DNA of 64,000 nucleotides, from positions 10,419,501 through 10,483,500 of the forward strand of contig NC_135362.1 of the NCBI RefSeq assembly GCF_051622035.1. Direction: 5' to 3'. Position 1 is the first letter of the stretch. Each line of letters begins with the position of its first letter. The notes under the pieces are model-generated. The model saw nothing but the letters and a program-made list of their open reading frames with translations, was not told the DNA's origin and made no database searches. The translations under genes were made by a program, and so were the position numbers. This DNA comes from Arctopsyche grandis. Taxonomy: Eukaryota > Arthropoda > Insecta > Trichoptera > Hydropsychidae. This document shows positions 25,156 through 36,776 of the stretch, in pieces.

Positions 25156-28100
25156 GTAAGTCGTCAGCGATGGTGTAGTTGAAAATAACTAGAATTTATA
25201 TTATCTTTGCATCTTAAATCCAAAATGATTTGCATACAGTCGCAGTTCGAAGCGAGCTTCGCTTGTTGTTTTTCTTTCGTTAGCTATTGAAGCACATTTC
25301 CTGTATTCCGAATGAATGCATTCGAGTGCACTTTCTCTGCGAAATGCAAATGCTCTGCAGAGATGCTTCGGTCCGTTGCATCTCCCAGACACTCGTGGGA
25401 ATCCATCGTAGATATCACCCAAGCATAAATGTCTTTCATAATGTGTATGACATTGTACGTGTATTTATTGGTTTTTCTTTATTTGTTACAGGCATCGCTC
25501 TAATTCGTATGAAGAAGAGGAAGGAGAATGGGGCTGTGGCAGTTGGTTCGAATACGCCCTGGTTGTGACGCTAGCCTCGGTCCTCCTCGTAGGATCGTTG
25601 GCATTAACTCTCTTCTGGGTACTCTATTACCGTGAAGGTTTCTCGTGGAATGAAAATCCCAAATTGCAATTCAACCTCCATCCCGTGCTTATGGTCGCCG
25701 GATTCATCACCTTCAGCGGATTCTGTAAGTTTTGCTTCATACATTTCAAGACTTACATATATTCTCATATGTATAAGTCTGGCTTATATTATTCATATGT
25801 ATATATGTATTTGAATTCATGTATTGTATTTCAGCAATTTTACTCTACCGTATCTGCCGATGCTGCCGACGGCTCTACGTGAAACTGTTCCACACAATAT
25901 TCCACGCGTTGGCCGTACCCTGTGTGGTGGTTGGCTTCCTCGCCGTTTTGGACTCGCATAATCTTGCTACACCACCAATACCAAACTTCTACTCGTTGCA
26001 CAGCTGGTTAGGATTCATCACCATGGGACTATTTGCCATACAAGTAAGAGCTGAACATATTGTACTTATGTATAACCGATAATTTCACTTTTACAGATAT
26101 AGTTTTTAATTTTATGGGGTGCTTTCATTGTATACTATACTATATTTATTACATTTTGTGTGTTTTCAGTTTGTCGTCGGCTTCTTCAGTTTCTTAGTGC
26201 TGTTGTGCTGCGATAGTGCTACGGCCTCCTTCCGTGCAGCACTTGTTCCGATCCACGCCGCATTCGGTCTCACTACTCTTATGCTAGCCATTGCTACTTG
26301 TCTCACTGGATTGACTGAAAAGGCCGTATTCACTCTCGGGTTTGTTTTTAATATTAAAAGAATACGCTTTTTCTACTAATATGTATATATCTACATATGA
26401 ATATACATATCATATTTATATATAAAACAAAGACCATTTGTTATGTGATTGAAACCTACATATATAAGAATAGCATAATCATGTTAATGAAATAATTTTT
26501 TGCATCATCATTTCTAAAATGTATTGTTGCATGTTATAATTTTCTCCATTTAACATTTACAAAATGTCCTCCACCAAATATACATATTTTTCATTGGAAG
26601 TACTACTTTTCATATCTTATCTTAGCTGCATGCTTGCATTTTGTTAGACTATGCTTATTATTGTTTCTATGTTGCATTCTATACAGTTTGTTCCATTTAC
26701 CAAGTCCTAAATCCTAATACATGGAGAAGATGCGTGCGCTACGATTGTGTACTAACCATTGCTTTAGCGCATTTTTTCCGATGAATTAGTGTAGGCTTCT
26801 ATAAATGGAACGACGTCTAATTAAATATATATTTGTAAAATACAGTGTACTCTCGATTCATCAGTACTGGAAATAAATTCAATTTTCAATTTCAAACGAA
26901 ACCGCTTGCTTCGTCAAAAGAAAAGTCCACTCCCGGACACAAACCATCTAAAGGGCATAATTACAATCTGTACTGTGGAAAGGTTGCTACAAAAAGCAGT
27001 ATTGTTAACTCACTATGGGCCGTAAACACATATGCTGTGTTTTTAATAAAGCTTTATTCAAAGACCATCATCACAGCATATGTTTAAATCCTCAAAACTT
27101 CATTAAAAAAAAGTATTATTTAAAAGATTTAGTTTCAAACTTTCATTCATAGATATCATACCAGCAAATCTTTATCCAAAATAAAGATAACTGAATTTAA
27201 AAAATGTTTTAAAGCTTGACTTTTTTTCTAATGTATTCAATGATAATGTTCAGAAAAGATTTAATATTGAAATTGATTGGTTTTTTAATATATGTAGCAT
27301 TAGTAACATTAATATTTCTCAAATTGAATCTTTCATTCAAATGAATAACATTGTATAAGATAGATCTAGTTTATTACGTGAAAATATATTGAAATGTTTT
27401 TTATTTTTCATACAAAATTGAATACAGCAATCACCACTGTTTGAGAAATAGTGATCTGATAATTCATGCGGTCAAAGACAACTGTAATGAAGCTGCATTC
27501 CAATTTTTAATTGAATTGATAGAAAGGTTTAAGAGTTACCTTTAATTTACCAAACTTGCTAAAAATACGCACTCTTAGAGTTTTTTGAAAACTCGGGCTG
27601 TTCATAATGAGTTCATAAATAATGTTCCTTCTCATCCGAATGCAACTATTGTATATTAAAATACAAGTCTAATTCAATCCATGGACCGGGGTTTCATATC
27701 ATTAATGAAATAGCTATACCGTGCTAGTCTTCTCAAAACTTTTGATGAGGGAGATGATGACTAGATCAATTTCTGGAAAAAAAATAGTATATTGAATGCT
27801 TTACACAGAATAGAAAAATCTTGGTCGAAAGTAAAACCAATAACACTGGTTCATGGAGAAAGCTTATTCGGATTATGAAGATATCGAGGCTAGTGATATA
27901 TGTATGTATCTGAAATATGCAGATTATTAGAAAATTTGAAAATGTTGATCGGGTAAACATCAAGGAGTGGTTTGATGGAAATCCAAATGATCCGGGTTTT
28001 CAATGCCAGAGTGACGCAGATATCATTTCTATCTTCACTCAAACTATAAAAACGATATAAGAAATTGATAGTTCGGACTATCCGTGTTTTTCAATTATCC

Positions 28101-28454
28101 ATGCCCATACTTGAGAGTACACTATATGTATGTATACAAAAAGCAGTATTTATATAATATATTATGCTCGATCAAAAGTTTTTTTTCAAAAGTATATTAG
28201 TGGAATGACATTTTCTTCGATGCTTTGATTGTTTTATGTTGTTTTGTTTTGTTTTTGACATTGTGTAGCATGTTTATTATTTAATCCACAGTCCGCAGTA
28301 TTCGGATTTCATTGAAGAAGGCGTGGTGATCAACGCCCTGGGTGTATCTTTGGCAGCGCTGGCAATCGTTGTCGTTTACATCGTTACACGGGATAAATTC
28401 CGCGTCAGTCCGATGCACAATCAAGTGTTCATTAGAGCCTCGGCTGATCTGTAA
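25085..28454 (+). CDS. Cyb561: Cytochrome b561, transmembrane ascorbate-dependent oxidoreductase (core gene model)
   Basis: Spliced gene with coding exons 25085-25155 (alternative start), 25492-25724, 25835-26043, 26170-26339 and 28292-28454 (TAA). All boundaries are GT/AG and the phases join exactly (2, 1, 0, 2). The family moves electrons across a membrane from ascorbate to ferric iron or monodehydroascorbate, using two haems b held by four histidines. The expected histidines are visible in FNLHPVLM, in the LFHTIFHAL segment, in YSLHSWLG (substrate-site motif) and in VPIHAAFG. SILLYRICRC matches the cytosolic ascorbate motif after helix 2. Six hydrophobic helices are readable: FEYALVV, HPVLMVAG, FHALAVPC, WLGFITMG, HAAFGLTT and INALGVSL. 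An acidic EEEEGEW stretch precedes helix 1. The product is about 281 residues with this start, a normal length. Family membership is very secure; the choice of first and last exon is inferred. Confidence 0.93.
26845..28050 (+). pseudogene. Decayed Tigger/Jerky-type DDE transposase remnant
   Basis: Frameshifted and stop-interrupted pieces follow the order of pogo/Tigger/Jerky transposases. Near 26850-26960 are a degraded ETGL-like segment and KPLASSKEKSTPGHKPSKGH, matching the KTLA-xx-EKSAPGHKASK stretch of the family. Near 27620-27720 are NVPSHPNATIVY and NTSLIQSMDRG, the NTTSLIQPMDQG motif. Near 27720-27880 are RASLLKTFDEGDDD, INFWKKNSILNALHRIEKSW and a TLVHGE segment; near 27950 is NIKEWFDGNPNDPGFQ. 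A deletion seems to have removed the DDE middle part. It lies in the intron before terminal exon A of the b561 gene. No terminal inverted repeats were identified, so the ends are approximate. Confidence 0.75.
28292..28454 (+). CDS. Cyb561: Terminal coding exon A of cytochrome b561 (last helix and tail)
   Basis: The acceptor TTTAATCCACAG precedes 28292, and the phase-2 join to the exon ending at 26339 restores Gly (GG+T). It reads PQYSDFIEEGVVINALGVSL, then the rest of the last transmembrane helix, then a tail (RDKFRVSPMHNQ... to ...RASADL) and TAA at 28452. The EEGVVINALG stretch aligns with the EPEGVLANVLG region of known b561 proteins. A poly(A) signal AATAAA follows at 28916. Confidence 0.88.
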
Positions 28455-28915
28455 AAGCACCACTTCGATAGCGATCGAAACAATCCCACATATTGTATGG
28501 AATATAATAGTTTGTGACTTGCGTTATCCGATGTGGTTGTGTTGTCATATGTGTGTTCTTTATTATTATTTTTCGATTGGAAGGAAATTGCAAAATTCTC
28601 TAATATAATTTTACACAGAAATTTATCAGATGAGACATTTAAAAGTTGATTATAGAAATTATTATGTTTAAGTGTGCGATTATGAGTTATATATATTATG
28701 GTGAAGTGCAAGTAATTTTACGATTATTACGAGTGAATGGTACAATTATTTTCATATCGTTAGTTAAATTAATTATGTTAATATATACACGTATGTGTGA
28801 CAGAATATCACTTTTGAAATAGTTTATTATATATTTCATTGATATAAGCAAAAAGTAGATCAATGTAGAGTGTTTATGTACCTTAATTTAATTGTTTAAT
28901 ATATTTTCTTACAAA

Positions 28916-28946
28916 AATAAAACTGTCCCGTTCTCACGACAGTTTT
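28916..28946 (+). terminator. Poly(A) signal and small hairpin after terminal exon A
   Basis: AATAAA at 28916-28921 overlaps the left stem of an inverted repeat (AAAACTGTC / GACAGTTTT) with a short loop. It lies about 460 bp after the exon A stop codon, a plausible 3' UTR length. Function as a cleavage signal is inferred. Confidence 0.45.
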
Positions 28947-30894
28947 GTCTTGACACAGAAAACTGCAATGCAGATTGGAATTTTTTATTTTAAATTTATT
29001 GTATTATGTATGTTATATTTTGTATTATTATTATTTTTTATATAAACATAGAATATTATTAAATTAAATTCATCAGTTCGTGTGAATGTTGTTGCATTCT
29101 ATTTAAATTTTATTTTTAATAACAAGCCAGTCAAAAATAAAAAATTTAACAGTGGAATATACACAAATATCATTTTAGTCATGAAAAATATCAATTGATA
29201 ATTGTTTAATTTAAAAATTAAATTGAACAAATTAAAACATTTTTTTTTATTAAATCATGATTTGAAGTAGTAATTAATTTGTAGATGTAAAAAGTATATG
29301 CAAATTCAAATTTATATAGTCACAGAGCTTTTACTAGAATTCGAAGAGAGTTTTTTTTTTGGAAATTGAAGACTTTCGATGTGTGGAGGCAGATTTTTCT
29401 CGAGAATATTCAGATCGACCTGTAGTTAATATGGATTATAAAGTTTCACTTTTAACTTTGGATTTACTTCTTACGACTGTGGAGTCCTCTTTATTTCTTC
29501 CTTGTAGTTCATATATATTTTTTCTTGTTTGATTGTGATGATACCACATTTTCCAAAAAATGAACCCCATTCTACAGTAGGATTCAATATGCTTTTCATT
29601 TTATCACAAAACCCTAGATTCAATGGCGTAGGAGAAGTATGAGTATGTACAGCAACATAAGTATTTTTGTTTCTCATTAAAAACATTGATGCCAGTAAAA
29701 TTACTAATAATGATAGTAAAATTGACATTGAATCTGACGATTCTATGTAATCACTGAGAAAATTGAATTTGTTGAAAAGCGACTTAAGGTTGAATTAGGG
29801 GTTCCATTTGGGCTTACAAAATGTCATCAATTGGCATACAAATATTTTCTAGTGTCCAATATGATAACAACTGTTGAAATCCGATCTCTATGTAGTGTAT
29901 TGGACAGCTGGATCACAACTATATATGCTAATTATCACGAAACAGCATCATATATGCAATTTTTTCCAAAAAAAATCATCTTTGAATCCAATAACTTCAT
30001 ATAAATTCAAAATAATTCCACTAAAAACTGAAATCGCGTATTTTGACACCATTTTAATTTGGACAGTGAAACTTTTTTTTTAAATAAAATATTTGTAAGA
30101 AATCTATGCTATTATTATGTGTTCAAATTGATGGCCTTTACATTGTGACAAAATTATACACCTTATAACTTTTTTTGATATTAATTAAACGTAAATTAAA
30201 CACATATATATGACTACTTTTTTCGTTTACTCATTAAATAAAAAGTGATATTTTTATAAGAAGAATTTAGTTTTTAATAAGCATTTGATAAGTGAACTGA
30301 TATAGAAAATATTTTTGTTGCCAAATATTTATATCACTTTCGAAATTCACAATGGAAATAATACAAAAAAAAAAGAAAATCAACATAAATTGAAAATTAA
30401 ATCAAAGTTAGAGCACAAAATATATTTTTTAATTCTTTTTGGTCTGAAAATATATGATTAATTAACGCGTATTTAGAATATTTATGAGTACGTATTTTTT
30501 TGTAAAATATATTGATGTTATCTTTATATTAAATATAAGATTTAATATTTAAAAATAAATCTTTTTCAAAAGTAGTAGTTTTATTTTATTTGAAAAAAAA
30601 TTCAAATGTATGTAGTTTGATGTAATATAATGTAGTGTATTTAAATTGTAAAATTGTATTAACAAGTTGTTTATTTACTTTTTAGATTTACATACATGTG
30701 CATGATTGTAAAACTAAATAACTTGAGCATGTTATATTTTTAAAATGTAATAACCATTGCATGTATCATCTTGTATTTTGGTAGCTTATGCTCGATTTTT
30801 AATATATATATTTTAAAATGTATTCATGCACATTAATATTTAAGAAAACATGGTACTAATTTGTTATTAATATATTTTTAAACGCTTATATATT

Positions 30895-31288
30895 GGGTTT
30901 GGTGCATACGCTCTAAAATCGCCAGAAAAACGAACGACAGATTAACAGAACGGCAACTTTAAACGTAATTCTCGTTTTCTCGAATGATAGATTGCACATC
31001 AGATGACGAGTAACCTTTCGATGTGCACAGATGCAATTATTAAAATTGAGTTGGATCTTTCTGGCGAGTTTAATAAGGCAATATTCGGAAATTATCGAAT
31101 CTTGCCTTATTAAACTCGCCTGAAAGATCCAACTCAATTTTAATAATTGCATCTGTGCACATCGAAAGGGTACCCGTCATCTGATGTGCAATCTATCATT
31201 CAAGAAGACGAGAATTGCATTTAAAGCAGCCGTCCGTTAATCTGTCGTTCAATTTGTCTGGCGATTTTAGAGCGGATGCACCGCATCC
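30895..31288. mobile_element. Palindromic MITE, copy 1 (Mutator-like, 9-bp TSD)
   Basis: Nearly the whole 394-bp element is one inverted repeat. Termini are GGGTTTGGTGCAT-CGCTCTAAAATCGCCAG and its complement. The centre folds at AAGGCAATATTCGG...CGAATCTTGCCTT. A perfect 9-bp target duplication TTATATATT lies at 30886-30894 and 31289-31297. It sits in the intron between the two terminal exons of the b561 gene. No transposase is present. Confidence 0.9.
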
Positions 31289-31673
31289 TTATATATTACA
31301 CGGGTCGACTAATATTCAAATGTTTTGTTTGGTTTGTTTTCACACTTTCTATTCTCATTAAATGGATTTAACAAAATATCACGATATTAACATCATTATT
31401 ATAACAAAATGCTGGCAATCATCAGTGATGAGTTGTAAATATGCTTTATAACTTTGCTTAGAGTAGAAATATAGCACAATTTATCACTGGTTCGCCTTTC
31501 ACAAACATGTCTATGATCCTAGTCGATTGAAAATATCAAACAATTGTCATGTAATGAACACTTTAACAAAAATAACAAATGAATAATAGTGAAACACTTT
31601 GAAAAGATTATGTAGAGTGTTGGCATGTGAACGATGGCGGTGAACTAACACATGCATGTATGATGATTTCCAG

Positions 31674-31824
31674 GGATAAGTATCCGAACCTCCCGGAGGA
31701 GGGCATAGTGATAAATGCTCTCGGAGTGTCGCTGATCGCCATCGGCATTGTAGTGACCGTTGCTGTGAGGCGGGCAAGTCGTCAGCGTTGTCCGCGTGTC
31801 CGCACCGACCCCAGCGCCAGCTAG
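31674..31824 (+). CDS. Cyb561: Terminal coding exon B of cytochrome b561 (alternative last helix and tail)
   Basis: The acceptor GATTTCCAG precedes 31674, and the same phase-2 join to 26339 gives Gly (GG+G). It reads DKYPNLPEEGIVINALGVSL, a hydrophobic helix, then an arginine-rich tail (RRASRQRCPRVRTDPSAS) and TAG at 31822. It is clearly homologous to exon A over EEG-V/I-VINALGVSL and differs afterwards. It therefore looks like a duplicated, mutually exclusive 3' exon. An AATAAA lies at 32544. The product would be about 290 residues with the distal start or 277 with the proximal one. Confidence 0.85.
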
Positions 31825-32543
31825 ACCAGTGGACACGTTAAAACAATCAATGCTCTTCGCACATTGTGAATTCACACTCAACAACCATCTCAATTCATAA
31901 ATGCCATCGTCTCGATATAAATCCTTGCAATACGTATAACCTGCCCTGATGAACTTGTCCATGTGGATAACGTTTGTTTCTTTTCGTCGACTCTAGTCTG
32001 TACAATTATTCGAATTTACATATATTGTGAAGAAAACAAATGAAAATATCTAATTGTTACAATTTCAACATTCCAAATAATTCAACGACTCAGTAGAAAA
32101 ATGTTGATTTTAAATGCAACTCCGACATTGTGCGCAATACTATGTAATATGATTCACGGATAAATATCAAATTAAATTTTCCAACTTTAAGTATTGTAAA
32201 GTATTGTGCACGTTAGCATCGTTCTGGTAATTTAATTATGTACGTGTGCCAAAATTATATTGTGCGTTTAATAATCTAAAATGTTTCCTCCGAGCGTTGT
32301 AATTTCATCGTAATGATTTGTATTTAAACAATTTATTTCGTCATTATACATACATACAATACAAAGATAGTGAAGGATTTCAACATATTGGATTTAAATG
32401 TGTGCTCATTGTAATAAGTATAATCATACAACCATCAAAGCAATTGCATCTTTTAATGTCTTCATTTAGAATAAATCTTATAAATGTAAGGATCATGTTT
32501 TTTTCGTGAATTGAATTCCTACATACTTCAGTTTAATTCCAAA

Positions 32544-32549
32544 AATAAA
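32544..32549 (+). terminator. Candidate poly(A) signal after terminal exon B
   Basis: An AATAAA hexamer about 720 bp downstream of the TAG of terminal exon B. It is one of several A-rich hexamers in this AT-rich sequence, so support is only positional. Confidence 0.3.
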
Positions 32550-35500
32550 ACTATTCTACGGAATAAAGAAAACTTTTTGAGTCGTTTTAAATTTATTGTA
32601 GATAATATTATAGATTAATTCAAAATTTAGTAACGAATTGGCGGTATTGTAAGATATATGTCATCATCACACCATTTTTCACTACATAAATACATAAATA
32701 AAAAAATATACTTCTTCACTATATATAATAAGGTGATATTTTCTTGTACGATTTTATAGTTTTAAAATTGGACTCAATTTCAAAGTTTCCACTGACTCAT
32801 GTCCAATTTAAATTTTACATTCCATTTTATGAATATTTATAATTCTATATATTGTAAACTGTTGATGTTTTCTATGTGTTCATAAACTGCCAAAGGTGAT
32901 GGATGAAAGCTTTGTCTCTAGAGTGCCATTTCTCAAATTGCACAAAACGCTAGTGCTCACACTCAACATTATATGAATATACATATGTAGATTGGAGAAT
33001 GAATCTCAAATAAACTGTTCGAGAGGATAGAAGTACATAATTGTTACGTCACTTTTTACGGGGACTGAAACTTCACGGTGCACCAATGAGAAGATCGTGA
33101 CATCCTACTATGTAACAAGTTTTGAGAAATGTCACTCTAGATTATATCGGTGAATAGTTAATTATATTCCATAATTCTCTAAGCTCAATTTAGGATTTAA
33201 TCACTGTATGTCTGGATTGATCCAGGGAGTAACGTGTAGAGTTTTTAGGTCAGATGTGCATGAAGCAATTTTATATCCTATTTATTGGTGTTAGCGACGT
33301 AGTTGACATGAAAATCTGCCACTCAAAAAGGCTTTCATTTAGAAGGTTCAAGGTACCACATAATGTTTGTCATAGTGTTTGAGTGTTAAAATATAGGTAG
33401 TATACAATTAATAAGAATTAAAAAAAAAAAAGTCAAGATTTTGAGAATTTCTATTGGATATCACGCTTGTTTTTTATTGTATGATCTTGCGGTGGTACCT
33501 GAGATGACGATCCATCTTTCTTTCTTGTACATAACATTCTTTCAATTTGATTACTTTTTCATTATACACACACACTTTTGATTGATTTTTCCTTACACGT
33601 TAAACAAAATCATATTGTACTCACAATGCATATTTATTTGGCCCTTATAATCTATCCCAAAACTTTGTATAAAAAAACCTCGGCAAGATGAAAAGCAATT
33701 TTGTATTTCATAATATAGTTTGTTACGAAGATCTTACATGGGCTGTATTTTTCTATAACATTTTAATTCGAGAAACCCTATAATAAAAGTCATACTTTAA
33801 AATTTGAATTAAGATGGAGTTATAGTTAAATTTAGACTTCCAAGATCTTTGAACAACCTGTATTTTATAGATATATAAAAAGGGAAACGTTTTGAAAAAA
33901 TTACAGGTAAAATGAATTCGCTATAAAGAATGTCATTTATAAATATCGTATAAGAACTTTCTCATATGTAGTATGTTAGAAATTAACATAAATTGAAACT
34001 TTTATTCAGAAACAAAATTGGATAATCATTGTGTGAAAGTATAAAACATACACCGATTAATAATATATAAATAGAAAAATTGTATATTTTTATGTTTATC
34101 TTGTATTTGTAGTTTTACATTTTTTATAAAAACACTTTTTCTATGAAAGATTGATAATACTTTACAAAAAAGATATTAAAATAAAGTTAGAGATGGCATT
34201 AAGGGGAATGTTTGCAAGCTTATACATTTTTGAATACTAAGATGTTAAGAGAAAAATGTATTCTTCTGATGGTTATTTTTAGATAGTAATATCATTTAAA
34301 CATTTTCATAATTTTTATGTTAACAATATAACATTTTTACAGATTTTTAACACGTTTTACAATAGCGGTACATGTATCGATAAAAAGATATATTTTTCAC
34401 CAGGGTTTTATTATTTGGTCTAAATGTGTCATATACATATGTAATGCGCTTTTGTACACCGTTTGTAGTGTGTTTGAAATATGAACTTTTTTAAATATGA
34501 CACATTTTTGAAAACGACAAGAGATATGCCAAAGAAGGGTCCAAAATATATAAATTATTTTCCAGGCATTGTTTTTCTGGTTTTCCCCAGACTATGCAAA
34601 AGTGAAATTTTCAGTCAAAGTACACATACGGGCCACAGCTTTCTATGAAATTTGTAAATATTTTTTTACTATTTTCAATGTAGAAATTTGAGATGCTCTT
34701 TTATATGTTTACTACTATGTAATTTATATTTATCATATGACGTGTTATGGACATTGCCAATTTTGAAAATTGAGAATACAAAAGGAAGGGAGAGAGAGAG
34801 GAAATTGATGATTTAAACATAACCAATATTCATATACTTCACTCTGTTTGTTAACGTGTCAATATTTCACCATTAAAAGTTTACACGGTTTTAAAATATT
34901 GTCATATCGTAGTTTGTTTTCAAATTAATATATTATATTTATATTGAAAGTTTTATTTACAGATAATGAATTTACGTAATGAGTTATATAAAACTATAGT
35001 GTGTTCTTGAAATTTTAATATCTTTTGCATTTGATAAATCGATGTAATTATTATTAAAATGTGGATTTTATCACTGTTTTACAATTTTGAATATTTATAC
35101 AGCATTAACGAATAAAATAATGTGACTGTGATCTTTGTATTTTATTTCCATTTTACTCCTAAGAATACATCCTATAATAATATGCTTTACACTGTTGGTG
35201 GAATATATCACATTCAGATTTATCGAATACTTATAATAGACACTTGGGTACATCTTGTATCTGGAAACAATAATAATGTATTGGCGTCAAAAGATAGTAA
35301 TCGGCTGAATTTATAGTATTACATATATTTGGACATTTGGTTTTTGAAGTTAAAAGTTAAGTAAATGTTAAGGTGACCAGATTTTGAAAAAAAACTAAGG
35401 ACAATTAGACAATTGTCTATGTGTACTACACTCTACTAAATTTAATTAAAATGGATATAGGAGGGTAATTTTTCCAATAGAATGACAAGGAGAATAATTT

Positions 35501-36065
35501 TCCCTAGAGAATGACTAAGAAGAAAATTTTGTTTCGAGGAGGATATCATTTTTGAAGAGACAATCCTCTTCAAAGGTGGAAGATCCTCCTCAAAGTAGGT
35601 CATCTAGCCACCTTATATATGTACATGAATAAGAACACCATTGGTGTATATACATAAAGGGTTCCCATTTTCACTTCAAAGCAACCAACTACTTTAGACC
35701 AAATGAAAGTTTAAATTCGATTTCCGACATATGGAGGCGTATGACACTATTAATACGGATCTTGATTCTAGTATCACAATATTATCTCAAGGCCACGGTA
35801 TTGAAGGAGGGTTTCGAACTATCAATATTCTCGACGTTAGTATGCAGTTTGAGTTTGTACAGAATAATTGTGTTTTGCTTGCTTGAGCCTTCAAAATAGA
35901 CAATAGAAGAAAAGCCGCAGTAGCTATAATACTCTAATTTTCTAGTATCAATACCTATGTGCTAATTTATATTTTTTGTTGTGAAGTAGTCAGATTTTTC
36001 AAGGTGTTACATAATCAATCAGCTTAAGAATTGAGTCCGCTCAAGATAATATCGTTTTTAACATT
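32550..36065. other. Intergenic AT-rich stretch
   Basis: Between the b561 3' end and the next gene only the MITE at 35369-35615 and microsatellites are seen. Open frames here are short and without recognisable motifs. Confidence 0.6.
35369..35615. mobile_element. TAAGGTGGCYAGAT-ended MITE
   Basis: The left terminus TAAGGTGACCAGATTTTGAA and the right terminus ending CATCTAGCCACCTTA are inverted repeats. The interior alternates GGAGGA- and AGAATGACAAGGAG-type blocks. The TA at both tips could reflect a TA target, but this cannot be shown from one copy. Confidence 0.55.
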
Positions 36066-36776
36066 ATGGGAGGCGTATGGAGTGAAACATCGGAATTGTT
36101 GAAGACACGGCTATTTAACATGATGGGCGGGAAGGAAGTAAAGCAGCCGCAATCCAACATGGCCGAGTTGGTCTCAGCTGGCAGGATGGTAAGCGAAACT
36201 TGACCATGTCATAGAGCCGCTACATCAGTGATAGTGAGTTTGTATCCCGACGGCCACAACTTATTAGATCTTTGTATTATAATGATTTCCCTTCTTATTT
36301 TGCTTCTCTTTAAAGGCGACGATCATATTGTCTGGTATTCAATCGAATATAGCTATTCTAAACATGTAAGAGACGTGTTTGCGTGATTGAGTGTGCCTAA
36401 ATTTCAGCTTTCGCTAATACCATTATTTAATTAGGTTAATGAAATACAAAAAAACAATTGAATTTACACTTCTTATTAGCAATCAGCAACTCATTTTATT
36501 ACTTATTATTTGTGAATTTGCTTTTCCACTGTATATTTCAATTATTAAAAAAAACTATATGTTTTTTTTTAAAGAACGCACAACCGAGTGTTATGGCCAA
36601 GAATTATAATGACATATGAAATGTCAGTAGGAGTAGGGCGCGCCAGTCTGGCCGAGACGGCCGCGGCGTTAGGTTTGTTGTTTTGTGTGTTGTTCGACGG
36701 CTTATCACAGCTGTTCTTACCAATAACTGTCAATCCTTCATGTAAATACACACTTCAAAATGGCTGTAGAAGGTAA
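36066..36776 (+). CDS. Possible small membrane protein, three exons, function unknown
   Basis: Exons 36066-36188, 36316-36365 and 36575-36776 join with GT/AG sites and consistent phase (0, 2) into about 124 codons. The first exon reads MGGVWSETSELLKTRLFNMM... and ends ...LVSAGRM before GTAAGC. The second reads ATIILSGIQSNIAILN, with a GTAAGA donor hidden in AACATGTAAGA. The third contains ...RIIMTYEMSVGVGRASLAE and one strong hydrophobic helix (AAALGLLFCVLFDGLSQLFL). The stop TAA is at 36774. I do not recognise the family. The last exon is richer in GC than its surroundings, which supports coding. The third exon contains, in another frame, the start codon of the SH3-domain gene. It could instead be a set of 5' untranslated exons of that gene. 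Confidence 0.45.

Noticed and set aside
29471..29728. 85-codon minus-strand frame starting MSILLSLLVILLASMFL
   Set aside because: The apparent signal peptide is an effect of AT-rich sequence; no homologous family, flanking exons or conservation evidence was visible.
30913..31152. 79-codon minus-strand frame, also seen at 46695-46919 on the plus strand
   Set aside because: It lies wholly within the palindromic MITE and reads through both hairpin arms; not a gene.
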